Shown: positions 13,155-24,018 of the stretch, piece after piece
How positions within the stretch are numbered: position 1 is the stretch's first letter
How the letters are laid out: every line of letters begins with the position of its first letter
Assembly (NCBI GenBank): GCA_963680875.1
Contig: OY804586.1
Span: forward strand, 49,352,203 to 49,416,202
Direction: 5' to 3'
DNA from: Bathymodiolus brooksi
Taxonomy: Eukaryota > Mollusca > Bivalvia > Mytilida > Modiolidae
Length of the DNA: 64,000 bases
Notes under the pieces: generated by a model
What the model was told of the DNA's origin: nothing
Database searches by the model: none
What the model saw: the letters and a program-made list of their open reading frames with translations, nothing else
Made by a program: the position numbers and the translations under genes

Positions 13155-16100
13155 TCATGCAATGGGCCATACCATCTTCCTTCTGTACACTTTCTCCTGA
13201 AGTTCCGTTCCGAACCTATCAAAGTCCTGTTCAGAATTTATTGGTTTTGGAATAAGATCCTCTGAAAGATCCTCTGAGTCTCCTTGTGTCAATAAGAAAC
13301 TAGCAACTTGCTCCTCAAGTTTTTGCTGGCGGTCTAATATCTGGTCCAAAGATTTTAGAACCTTTCTTTCAAAACCTAGAGAATATAAAAATAAATTGTT
13401 ATCGCGAATAACTATATATTGTATAGAGTGACTCCTTTAGATAACTGAACAACTATATATTGTATAGAGTGACTCCTTTAGATAACTGAACAACTACATA
13501 TTGTATAGAGTGACTCCTTTAGATAACTGAATAACTATATATTGTATAGAGTGACTCCTTTAGATAACTGAACAACTATATATTGTATAGAGTGACTCCT
13601 TTAGATAACTGAATAACTATATATTGTATAGAGTGACTCCTTTAGATAACTGAACAACTATATATTGTATAGAGTGACTCCTTTAGATAACTGAACAACT
13701 ATATATTGTATAGAGTGACTCCTTTAGATAACTGAATAACTATATATTGTATAGAGTGACTCCTTTAGATAACTGAACAACTATATATTGTATAGAGTGA
13801 CTCCTTTAGATAACTGAATAACTATATATTGTATAGAGTGACTCCTTTAGATAACTGAACATTTCATCTTGAGGCTTGTTCTTGCTTTGATCAAATTCAA
13901 TTTTTATAAGTAATGTGTACAATTAAAATTTAGAATGGTTTCATTTCTCCTGTATACTGGGGAAAATTAAGTGTCTGGAAACCTCACTTCAAATATTAAA
14001 TGCCTCTTTAACAAACTTAATATATAAACATGCACATATGATGTAGTCTTAAATACAATGTAAATTTAACAATATTTTCATTTAACTTTCTCTTGCTTCT
14101 GAAGGGTATATTTATATATATTGTCTATGAGATTTTACATGTAAAAGGGAGATAAGTCTCTTGGTGGATTTTTTTAAATAAAATTGTCTTTAGAAGCTGT
14201 GTACAATATCATAAGGCAAACTTTTGAATGCAAAATTTATTAAATAGAAGTACTTCATGAATAAAGACCAGCGGAAGCAGGTTATCTACTTGTTTAAATT
14301 TTCAGTGAGTCAAAATGTTACCTCTAAATTCCCCATTCAAAACACTTTATTCCAGTACAAAAAATTCTTGGGGTGAAAACATAACTGTTTCAGTTTTATC
14401 GGACGGTTAAGTAAGATAAGTTTTCTGACCAAAAACCTTGGAGTATTTCAAATGACAAAGTCGAAAAAATGGCCAAAAAATGTTATATGAAACTAAGTGT
14501 CCAGACAATAAGTAATATTTTTTCAGGTGGCAAGAATTAAATTTTGGGTAGTCTTAATAAAAAGAAAGTATTTAGATCAGTGTGGAGCAGTTGACTTGTA
14601 CTGAGCTTTTTTTTAAACTTACTTTCTTCACAAGAGTCCACATCTGTTACATCATTATGTGGAAGATCTGGAAGAATATGTGGCCTTCTAGGGTTTCTCC
14701 CATTTCTTAACAGATTTGCTATTAAAAAAAAAAATTCAAGTACTACTAAATAAGTTGTGTAGTGTTAGTGGAAACAAAAGGCCTATATGTACCACTAACT
14801 ATTATTGACACTTCTCAAAACCTCAAATATGCACGGTGTCAACGCTTTGTTTTACTGGTTAAACATAATAAATCTGATCCAAGTTTATATTCAAATCATG
14901 TTCATTGGAATGTCATGCTTACACATTGGGAGTACAGCACATACAATAGGACCAAAACATACTACTTCAAAACAGCATAAATTTGTTGTTGAGAAAAAAA
15001 TCTTTCTGTTTCCATGGCAATGGCACCCATTTTAAAAATCTGAAACCTACATGCATATCTAGACATTATTAACTACAATCCTGTGAAATTTCATTGAAAG
15101 CTATGTGACTGACAGTAAAACAGTACAAACATATCTCCCTTGAATAGGGGAGACAACTGTTTATCTTTTTTTTTGTAACAGACTGACTTTCAATTTATTA
15201 AAAGATATGTGTGTAACAATACAACTAAAGTTTTGCACTTATGAGTTAGAAAAGTCAAATTATTAAAAGATGCATAGTGAACTGTAGTTGAATTTTAGGA
15301 GTAAACAATTTCCCTAAAAATGAATCTACTAATCATTGACTATCAAATCTCCTTTCTTCAAATCCATGAGAAGTGGAAAATGTCAAATATCATTTGGGCA
15401 TTCATCATATTTGATATTAAATTCAGTTTTAATCACATCATCTTTTTTGTTTTTAATGCTTACAACTTCAGAAGCAAACCACTGAACAACATTATTTTCA
15501 AAACATTTGTGAGAATTGTTTTTCCTACCAAATCTTCAGGGTTAAGTAAGTAATCTGTAATACCACCATGACGTGTAAGGCAGCAATAACATCATAGGTG
15601 ATTACCTTTCTGGGTTGTCAAAAACAGTTGTTTGAGCTTTTTTCTATGAAAGTAAGACTGAAAGAATAAATCTTTTTAAGCAGTTGAGGGCTGTCGAGCG
15701 GGAAAACTTCAAAGGAAGCAAAATTATTTCGATTATTTTCTGATATTGATTGACATACCCAATTTTCATCATTTTCATAATCATTGATAAATTTTTATTA
15801 TTCTAATGTCATTACACTAGTTTTTAAGTAAATAACCTTATTGTATAGAGACTAAATACGTTATAATAATCCGAATTTGAATGTATGCAATCATTTTAAA
15901 AAATCGATCCGTTTTCGAAATCGAAATGAATGGTTTACGGAAATGATCAAATCTTGCCGATCTCCCAATAATATATTATGATAATATGTCATCCCAGTAT
16001 ACTATATATCAAACCGCCTTTCTTCATAAAAGTATTGCGATGTCGTTTTGCAAATCACATGTGCCACCGAACACTGATTATTTTAGTTTTAAATTTTGAT

Positions 16101-17585
16101 TTACCAGCTATCAGTTGTGTGTGTGGGTTACAGAAATCCCGTAGTATTTTTAAGGTTGTCCTAAACACTGCATGGTATTTTCATAGAATGAATTATAATA
16201 TTATATGGGAAACGAGGTCATGGCTAATAAATATATCAACTGATATTTTACTTATCAAAATCCCAGGGATATAAAAATCTAAGAAAAAGAAAAAATGGGG
16301 AGGGGGGCATACTGTCAGCATGACAAACGCAAGACATATGGAATCTTTTACTCTTGAAAATACCATCAGAAAATTATGCTAAAATTAAATAAACGAAAAT
16401 AATTACTCGAATAATTCGGCGCCCTCTATTGGCTATCTCCTCATGAAGCGATCGTAGTAAGTATAATATAATGGCTGTATTATTCGAGTTAACGAAAATA
16501 CTGGAAGTAAAAACTCGACAAGAGAATGTAACAGCCAAAATCGGACTGAGGTCAACAGCTAAAACTTTGTCTTTAACAAAACATTAATTCATCATGCGAT
16601 CGAATTAGACTGATATGTAATTATCGATGGTGGCGTTTCATGTCTACTGATGAGTGTATATCATATCTAGCGGGATGTCATGTAGCTGCGATAACGTCTC
16701 CTTTCACGTATACGTGCAACGGCGTATCGAACATTGTTAATTATTTTGTACTAAAATAAATACTAATTAAAAAAGATTCTGAAACACAGTATGGAACCCA
16801 GAGGGAACTCGCTAAAAGTCTGTACCTAGGCTCGCCACACAAAATTAATTTTGACCCCAAAATATCAAAATTTTTACACTTGCCCCCCAAAAATACCCCC
16901 AAATGTAAAATAAGCAAGAAATGCACCAAAATATAAAACTTTTTTTTATATAACCCCATAAAAATACCAGTGATTAGGTACCCCCCCCAAAAAAAATCCG
17001 TCAACATTTTGTACCCCACCAAGAAAAAGGATAATATTGACTTCTACCCCCCTCCCTTTCCCCAAAAAATAGTACGTGGCTATGTACAAGTTTTTTTCGG
17101 AGAACCCCCCACAAACCCGAGGCTGTGGAAGTCCCTGGAATTTAAAGGTAAATTTTAAATATTGCGTTGCCTCGAGATGGAATTGCAATTACACTTCATT
17201 TGCTTCTTAAGAAGAAAAAAAACCCGCGAAAAAGTGCAATACTTCTGTATTTTTATGAAGTGTGTATGCAGTAGATATACGTTGTTCTGTTCATTTTATA
17301 CAAAATCTTCCTTTTATTCAATATTTTGGTTATTAGCTGTACCATATATATTTGTCAGTAGCCGCACAGGCTTTGTTGACAAGTTCTTACAACTTTTTCA
17401 TAATATTTGTTAAACTCTGGCCTACCACGGAGTAAGTAATTATTGTATTTTTATATTGTCATTTGTAAAACTAACAGGTTAAATTTATTAAAGGTCTTTA
17501 ATTTTGTCAATTCTCACAAAACAAAATTTGAAGCGGGTTATCGTACCTGAACACTTGTTCGAAGTCTCTGCACGATATCTTCCAT
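13155..17585 (-). CDS. Predicted four-exon gene, unknown 135-aa coiled-coil protein (copy 3)
   Basis: Exons are 17547-17585, 15606-15657, 14623-14718 and 13155-13375 on the minus strand. Splice sites and phases match the other copies. The only coding difference from copies 1 and 2 is a third-position change in exon 4 (Ile codon ATC to ATA, near 13338), which is silent. The last intron is shorter because the 41-bp minisatellite has 11 rather than 20 copies. Confidence 0.52.
13408..13860. repeat. 41-bp minisatellite, 11 copies, in last intron of gene copy 3
   Basis: The same 41-bp monomer is present from GACTCC at 13430 to 13840, 11 copies. The nine missing monomers (369 bp) explain nearly all of the 372-bp length difference between this duplicon and the second one. 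Confidence 0.97.
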
Positions 17586-17655
17586 TCAAGTTATTTTATC
17601 AGCTATATATTTAATAATGCATTGTTTATTAATTTTTCATATACATTTAATCATA

Positions 17656-17821
17656 ATGAATGAATGAATGAATGACTCTTTATTTCCTCCAAAGGTATGA
17701 AGATTTACAAAGCAAAATCAAATATCAAAACAAAGCAACATATTTACATAACATACATGAAGTTGTACATGAACGAGATCAGCAGGTCTATGGCTAATAG
17801 TCAAAGTTAAATTTGTTTATT
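17656..17821 (-). repeat. (ATTC)n tail with LINE/SINE-like 3' end (unit 4)
   Basis: Same element as at 2828-2997, with the shorter tetranucleotide run and the CAGGTCTATGG variant shared with unit 3. Confidence 0.45.
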
Positions 17822-17849
17822 ATTTTATTATAAATATATGCACAATTTT

Positions 17850-20800
17850 TCATGCAATGGGCCATACCATCTTCCTTCTGTACACTTTCTCCTGAAGTTC
17901 CGTTCCGAACCTATCAAAGTCCTGTTCAGAATTTATTGGTTTTGGAATAAGATCCTCTGAAAGATCCTCTGAGTCTCCTTGTGTCAATAAGAAACTAGCA
18001 ACTTGCTCCTCAAGTTTTTGCTGGCGGTCTAATATCTGGTCCAAAGATTTTAGAACCTTTCTTTCAAAACCTAGAGAATATAAAAATAAATTGTTATCGC
18101 GAATAACTATATATTGTATAGAGTGACTCCTTTAGATAACTGAACAACTATATATTGTATAGAGTGACTCCTTTAGATAACTGAACAACTACATATTGTA
18201 TAGAGTGACTCCTTTAGATAACTGAATAACTATATATTGTATAGAGTGACTCCTTTAGATAACTGAACAACTATATATTGTATAGAGTGACTCCTTTAGA
18301 TAACTGAATAACTATATATTGTATAGAGTGACTCCTTTAGATAACTGAACAACTATATATTGTATAGAGTGACTCCTTTAGATAACTGAACAACTATATA
18401 TTGTATAGAGTGACTCCTTTAGATAACTGAATAACTATATATTGTATAGAGTGACTCCTTTAGATAACTGAACAACTATATATTGTATAGAGTGACTCCT
18501 TTAGATAACTGAATAACTATATATTGTATAGAGTGACTCCTTTAGATAACTGAACATTTCATCTTGAGGCTTGTTCTTGCTTTGATCAAATTCAATTTTT
18601 ATAAGTAATGTGTACAATTAAAATTTAGAATGGTTTCATTTCTCCTGTATACTGGGGAAAATTAAGTGTCTGGAAACCTCACTTCAAATATTAAATGCCT
18701 CTTTAACAAACTTAATATATAAACATGCACATATGATGTAGTCTTAAATACAATGTAAATTTAACAATATTTTCATTTAACTTTCTCTTGCTTCTGAAGG
18801 GTATATTTATATATATTGTCTATGAGATTTTACATGTAAAAGGGAGATAAGTCTCTTGGTGGATTTTTTTAAATAAAATTGTCTTTAGAAGCTGTGTACA
18901 ATATCATAAGGCAAACTTTTGAATGCAAAATTTATTAAATAGAAGTACTTCATGAATAAAGACCAGCGGAAGCAGGTTATCTACTTGTTTAAATTTTCAG
19001 TGAGTCAAAATGTTACCTCTAAATTCCCCATTCAAAACACTTTATTCCAGTACAAAAAATTCTTGGGGTGAAAACATAACTGTTTCAGTTTTATCGGACG
19101 GTTAAGTAAGATAAGTTTTCTGACCAAAAACCTTGGAGTATTTCAAATGACAAAGTCGAAAAAATGGCCAAAAAATGTTATATGAAACTAAGTGTCCAGA
19201 CAATAAGTAATATTTTTTCAGGTGGCAAGAATTAAATTTTGGGTAGTCTTAATAAAAAGAAAGTATTTAGATCAGTGTGGAGCAGTTGACTTGTACTGAG
19301 CTTTTTTTTAAACTTACTTTCTTCACAAGAGTCCACATCTGTTACATCATTATGTGGAAGATCTGGAAGAATATGTGGCCTTCTAGGGTTTCTCCCATTT
19401 CTTAACAGATTTGCTATTAAAAAAAAAAATTCAAGTACTACTAAATAAGTTGTGTAGTGTTAGTGGAAACAAAAGGCCTATATGTACCACTAACTATTAT
19501 TGACACTTCTCAAAACCTCAAATATGCACGGTGTCAACGCTTTGTTTTACTGGTTAAACATAATAAATCTGATCCAAGTTTATATTCAAATCATGTTCAT
19601 TGGAATGTCATGCTTACACATTGGGAGTACAGCACATACAATAGGACCAAAACATACTACTTCAAAACAGCATAAATTTGTTGTTGAGAAAAAAATCTTT
19701 CTGTTTCCATGGCAATGGCACCCATTTTAAAAATCTGAAACCTACATGCATATCTAGACATTATTAACTACAATCCTGTGAAATTTCATTGAAAGCTATG
19801 TGACTGACAGTAAAACAGTACAAACATATCTCCCTTGAATAGGGGAGACAACTGTTTATCTTTTTTTTTGTAACAGACTGACTTTCAATTTATTAAAAGA
19901 TATGTGTGTAACAATACAACTAAAGTTTTGCACTTATGAGTTAGAAAAGTCAAATTATTAAAAGATGCATAGTGAACTGTAGTTGAATTTTAGGAGTAAA
20001 CAATTTCCCTAAAAATGAATCTACTAATCATTGACTATCAAATCTCCTTTCTTCAAATCCATGAGAAGTGGAAAATGTCAAATATCATTTGGGCATTCAT
20101 CATATTTGATATTAAATTCAGTTTTAATCACATCATCTTTTTTGTTTTTAATGCTTACAACTTCAGAAGCAAACCACTGAACAACATTATTTTCAAAACA
20201 TTTGTGAGAATTGTTTTTCCTACCAAATCTTCAGGGTTAAGTAAGTAATCTGTAATACCACCATGACGTGTAAGGCAGCAATAACATCATAGGTGATTAC
20301 CTTTCTGGGTTGTCAAAAACAGTTGTTTGAGCTTTTTTCTATGAAAGTAAGACTGAAAGTATAAATCTTTTTAAGCAGTTGAGGGCTGTCGAGCGGGAAA
20401 ACTTCAAAGGAAGCAAAATTATTTCGATTATTTTCTGATATTGATTGACATACCCAATTTTCATCATTTTCATAATCATTGATAAATTTTTATTATTCTA
20501 ATGTCATTACACTAGTTTTTAAGTAAATAACCTTATTGTATAGAGACTAAATACGTTATAATAATCCGAATTTGAATGTATGCAATCATTTTAAAAAATC
20601 GATCCGTTTTCGAAATCGAAATGAATGGTTTACGGAAATGATCAAATCTTGCCGATCTCCTAATAATATATTATGATAATATGTCATCCCAGTATACTTT
20701 ATATCAAACCGCCTTTCTTCATAAAAGTATTGCGATGTCGTTTTGCAAATCACATGTGCCACCGAACACTGATTATTTTAGTTTTAAATTTTGATTTACC

Positions 20801-22043
20801 AGCTATCAGTTGTGTGTGTGGGTTACAGAAATCCCGTAGTATTTTTAAGGTTGTCCTAAACACTGCATGGTATTTTCATAGAATGAATTATAATATTATA
20901 TGGGAAACGAGGTCATGGCTAATAAATATATCAACTGATATTTTACTTATCAAAATCCCAGGGATATAAAAATCTAAGAAAAAGAAAAAATGGGGAGGGG
21001 GGCATACTGTCAGTATGACAAACGCAAGACATATGGAATCTTTTACTCTTGAAAATACCATCAGAAAATTATGCTAAAATTAAATAAACGAAAATAATTA
21101 CTCGAATAATTCGGCGCCCTCTATTGGCTATCTCCTCATGAAGCGATCGTAGTAAGTATAATATAATGGCTGTATTATTCGAGTTAACGAAAATACTGAA
21201 ACACAGTATGGAACCCAGAGGGAACTCGCTAAAAGTCTGTACCTAGGCTCGCCACACAAAATTAATTTTGACCCCAAAATATCAAAATATTTACACTTGC
21301 CCCCCAAAAATAATAGGTGAAAAATATATCTCCCCAAAAATACCCCCAAATGTAAAATAAGCCAGAAATGCACCAAAATATAAAACTTTTTTTATATAAC
21401 CCCATAAAAATACCAGTGATTAGGTACACCCCCCCCCCCCCCCCCCCCCAAAAAAAATCCGTCAACATTTTGTACCCCACCAAGAAAAAGGATAATATTG
21501 ACTTCTACCCCCTCCCTTTCCCCAAAAAATAGTACGTGGCTATGTACAATTTTTTTTCGGAGAACCCCCCACAAACCCGAGGCTGTGGAAGTCCCTGAAA
21601 TTTAAAGGTAAATTTTAAATATTGCGTTGCCTCGAGATGGAATTGCAATTACACTTCATTTGCTTCTTAAGAAGAAAAAAAACCCCGCGAAAAAGTGCAA
21701 TACTTCTGTATTTTTATGAAGTGTGTATGCAGTAGATATACGTTGTTCTGTTCATTTAATACAAAATCTTCCTTTTATTCAATATTTTGGTTATTAGCTG
21801 TACCATATATATTTTTCAGTAGCCGCACAGGCTTTGTTGACAAGTTCTTACAACTTTTTCATAATATTTGTTAAACTCTGGCCTACCACGGAGTAAGTAA
21901 TTATTGTATTTTTATATTGTCATTTGTAAAACTAACAGGTTAAATTTAAAGGTCTTTAATTTTGTCAATGCTCACAAAACAAAATTTGAAGCGGGTTATC
22001 GTACCTGAACACTTGTTCGAAGTCTCTGCACGATATCTTCCAT
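17850..22043 (-). CDS. Predicted four-exon gene, unknown 135-aa coiled-coil protein (copy 4, array-edge copy)
   Basis: Exons are 22005-22043, 20301-20352, 19318-19413 and 17850-18070 on the minus strand, with the same splice sites, phases and silent ATA codon as copy 3. This is the first copy at the 5' edge of the array on the minus strand. Only 71 bp of repeat lie upstream of its ATG before unique DNA starts at 22115, so its upstream region differs from that of all other visible copies. Intron 1 carries a 278-bp deletion, an extra ~30-bp segment and a C21 tract not seen in the other units. None of these touches an exon. Confidence 0.52.
18103..18555. repeat. 41-bp minisatellite, 11 copies, in last intron of gene copy 4
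   Basis: Eleven monomers of 41 bp with the same variant order as at 13408-13860, showing that units 3 and 4 share a more recent ancestor over this part. Confidence 0.97.
21429..21449. repeat. Expanded C21 homopolymer in unit 4
   Basis: The C-run following TTAGGTAC is 7 C in units 0 and 1 and 8 C in units 2 and 3. In the array-edge unit the run follows TTAGGTACA and is 21 C. It may be true slippage or an error typical of long homopolymers. Confidence 0.9.
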
Positions 22044-22114
22044 TCAAGTTATTTTATCAGCTATATATTTAATAATGCATTGTTTATTTATTTTTTCATA
22101 TACATTTAATCATA

Positions 22115-22824
22115 TATTAGTGTGGTAAACATACACGTGCGAATTTTCAGTTATAACAAATTTCAGTTATATCGTACAAAACAGCTATCAAGAAAATATC
22201 TATGGAACACAATTAGCGTCATTTTTGTAATACAATTTTTGTGAAAAGTTGTTTGTAGTTTTTGATACAATTACATCTCACACCTGTTGTTATTTTATTC
22301 AAACAATTATTCTTGCTGGTTTTATATGCTATACAATTTAAATCATTAGTATTTATCACATATTTATGACTTTTCTGTTTTAAATGAAAATCTGTTTTAT
22401 TATGAAATTTGGACTGCTTAATTTTGGATATTGTATTATTACCAAATACTTATGTAGCTTTATTTGTTCTTTCAGTTTTTTACCACATCACATTGACATG
22501 CAACACATGTACTACATTCGCCAAGAATAAAATTAAATTCTTCGAATTATCATTGTCTGGTTATACTTACTGTAAGGCTCAGTGCCAAGGCAGGACATAC
22601 GTATCAAGTAATGCAACTTATTTTGACTGATCTGCATATTTGCCTCTGCAGATATGGCATCATTACGAATGTAAGAGAGCCGCATATCTGTATTCTACCG
22701 AGGGATTCTAACCAGGTTTCAATTTGTATCATGCCATCTCTGTGGCAAAGTATGAAATGTGAATTATCAATGTTGTTTCAAAGTTCAATTTTGAAAAATC
22801 AAAAATGGATTATAATATAGTATT
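22115..22824. other. Unique flank of the 5-kb array, no gene recognised
   Basis: Sequence unrelated to the array starts immediately after AATCATA. It is AT-rich. Two open frames of about 70 codons on the plus strand (22409-22630 and 22611-22820) show no recognisable motif or splice context. As the region upstream of gene copy 4 on the minus strand it may contain that copy's promoter. An AT-rich TTAAATATATAG lies about 25-35 bp before the ATG inside the repeat, but it is too close to the ATG for a confident TATA call. Confidence 0.5.
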
Positions 22825-22955
22825 ATTACGTGATGTTTTTCATTTTGGCCTAGTTATAGGTCCGAGGCCTGCTGTATTGGCCCGAGGCGCAGCCGAACGC
22901 CAATACAGGAGACCGAGGACCTACAACTAGGCCAATATGAAAAACATCACGTAAT
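22825..22955. mobile_element. Palindromic MITE-like element, ~131 bp
   Basis: The left arm begins ATTACGTGATGTTTTTCATT and the right arm ends with its reverse complement. The outer ~35 bp pair with about two mismatches, and pairing continues imperfectly through GGTCC...TGTATTGGC to a short centre near 22890. The whole segment folds into one long hairpin. Flanks (TAGTATT before, GCTA after) give no clear target duplication. No coding capacity is present, so it is non-autonomous. Confidence 0.7.
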
Positions 22956-22972
22956 GCTACCTTTATTAATTA

Positions 22973-23096
22973 ACCAGTCCAATATCTCTCGGGATTTTTC
23001 TTTGCAATTGTCGAAATGTCTAGCGGATTCCGATCTAGTTGTTATTGGACTGACTGGAATTGGGCCAATACGGAAAATATCCGTATTGGACTGGTT
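22973..23096. mobile_element. Small MITE-like element with 13-bp terminal inverted repeats
   Basis: AACCAGTCCAATA at 22973-22985 is matched by its reverse complement TATTGGACTGGTT ending at 23096, giving a 124-bp element. It contains a second perfect inverted repeat, CCAATACGG (23065-23073) and CCGTATTGG (23081-23089). It lies only 17 bp from the palindrome at 22825-22955 and shares its GCCAATA words, so both may be parts of one older element. Confidence 0.6.
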
Positions 23097-23369
23097 TTTG
23101 CCGTATTGGCCCAATGAAAGTTTTTATATTGTATTGACAGATTTGATCATATAAAGGCTAATAAATCAAAGTTAATTAATAAAATACAATATTAATTTTG
23201 AATGTTCTAAATTGCAAATTTGTAACATATCTCTCGTAAAACATTAAAAATACGAAAAATACGAAAAAAGACGTCAGATTAACTGAATGTATCATTTACT
23301 TCAGATGTTAAGATTACGTTAAGTAGGTCTATGGTAATCTTATAGATATAAAAGAAATGTTTTATAATG
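23097..23369. other. No gene recognised
   Basis: AT-rich sequence with one more GCCGTATTGGCCC word at 23100-23112 related to the preceding element. No splice-flanked exon or repeat could be supported. Confidence 0.4.
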
Positions 23370-23467
23370 GTTAATATAAACGTATTTTATACAACCATAG
23401 TTAAATGTTGTATTAACGTAATAATTTGACGTTAACATTTGCTTAAAAAAACGTATTCATACGAACG
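23370..23467. repeat. AACGTT-rich tract, left part
   Basis: ACGTA, AACGTA and AACGTTA words recur every 10-25 bases without a fixed period. This is the left end of the tract that resumes at 24019; the two parts are separated by the TTAA-flanked insertion at 23472-24014. Confidence 0.6.
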
Positions 23468-23471
23468 TTAA

Positions 23472-24014
23472 GGAGGATCATTACTGTTGTCATGACGGCG
23501 GCTATTTTGGATCTAGAATTTACAAAATTATCTGGTATTTATTTAAGAATCGGTTAAATTTTAATTCAAAATATTTGCATCATTTTATCCAATACTTGAC
23601 TGTTTAAAAAAACCACATATTTTTAATTTAATTCTAAATTTTCAAAATCTGCATTTAGGAGAGTTACTAAGGGGAGATAACGATCATGAATCATATTCTA
23701 TATATATTGTACAGTAACTTACACTATTTTGTAGAATTGCAAGAAAACGAGCACGTGTACCCCCATTTTTCTATTTATTTTCAGGAAGCATTTAATAAAA
23801 GTAAACTCTAAAAAAGATTAACAAATTTATATCAGGTAGTTTTCACTTTGTTCACCAAATACCTATTTTCCTCTGTATAATCCATATAAAATCATGAAAA
23901 ATTTAATATATTTATATTTTTTTGAAATTAAAATATGAATTTATTTAGATAAATCTATCTTCAAAACAAATTTGAGCAAATTCTATCTGTTATAAGATTT
24001 AGTGTCGATCCTCC
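23472..24014. mobile_element. 543-bp MITE flanked by TTAA
   Basis: The element starts GGAGGATC (23472-23479) and ends with the exact inverse GATCCTCC (24007-24014). It is flanked on both sides by TTAA (23468-23471 and 24015-24018). A TTAA target duplication is the hallmark of piggyBac-type transposition, although the 8-bp inverted repeats do not show the usual piggyBac ends. Removing the element and one TTAA rejoins GAACG-TTAA-GTAAACG, restoring the AACGTT-rich tract. There is no transposase frame, so it is non-autonomous. Confidence 0.7.
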
Positions 24015-24018
24015 TTAA

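Larger units (their letters stand above)
1..22114. repeat. Tandem array of ~5-kb gene-bearing duplicons
   Basis: The same sequence recurs head to tail with periods of 5066, 5067 and 4695 bp, at well over 98% identity by eye. The natural unit edge is the point where the last copy stops matching, after the bases AATCATA at 22114. In the internal copies that point is followed by (ATGA)n. Units are therefore 1-2827 (partial), 2828-7893, 7894-12960, 12961-17655 and 17656-22114. Most length difference comes from an intronic 41-bp minisatellite. The left end of the array lies outside the window. Each full unit spans one predicted minus-strand gene from just upstream of its ATG to beyond its polyadenylation signals. 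Confidence 0.95.

Noticed and set aside
3026..22043. One giant transcript joining exons 2-3-4 of successive units into a repeat protein
   Set aside because: Phases would allow exon 4 (using ATG|GTATGG) to join the next exon 2, but each unit has its own ATG exon, stop and AATAAA signals, so separate genes are simpler. Kept only as an alternative.
22409..22820. Two overlapping ~70-codon ORFs in the unique flank
   Set aside because: No motif, splice context or compositional shift; consistent with random open frames.
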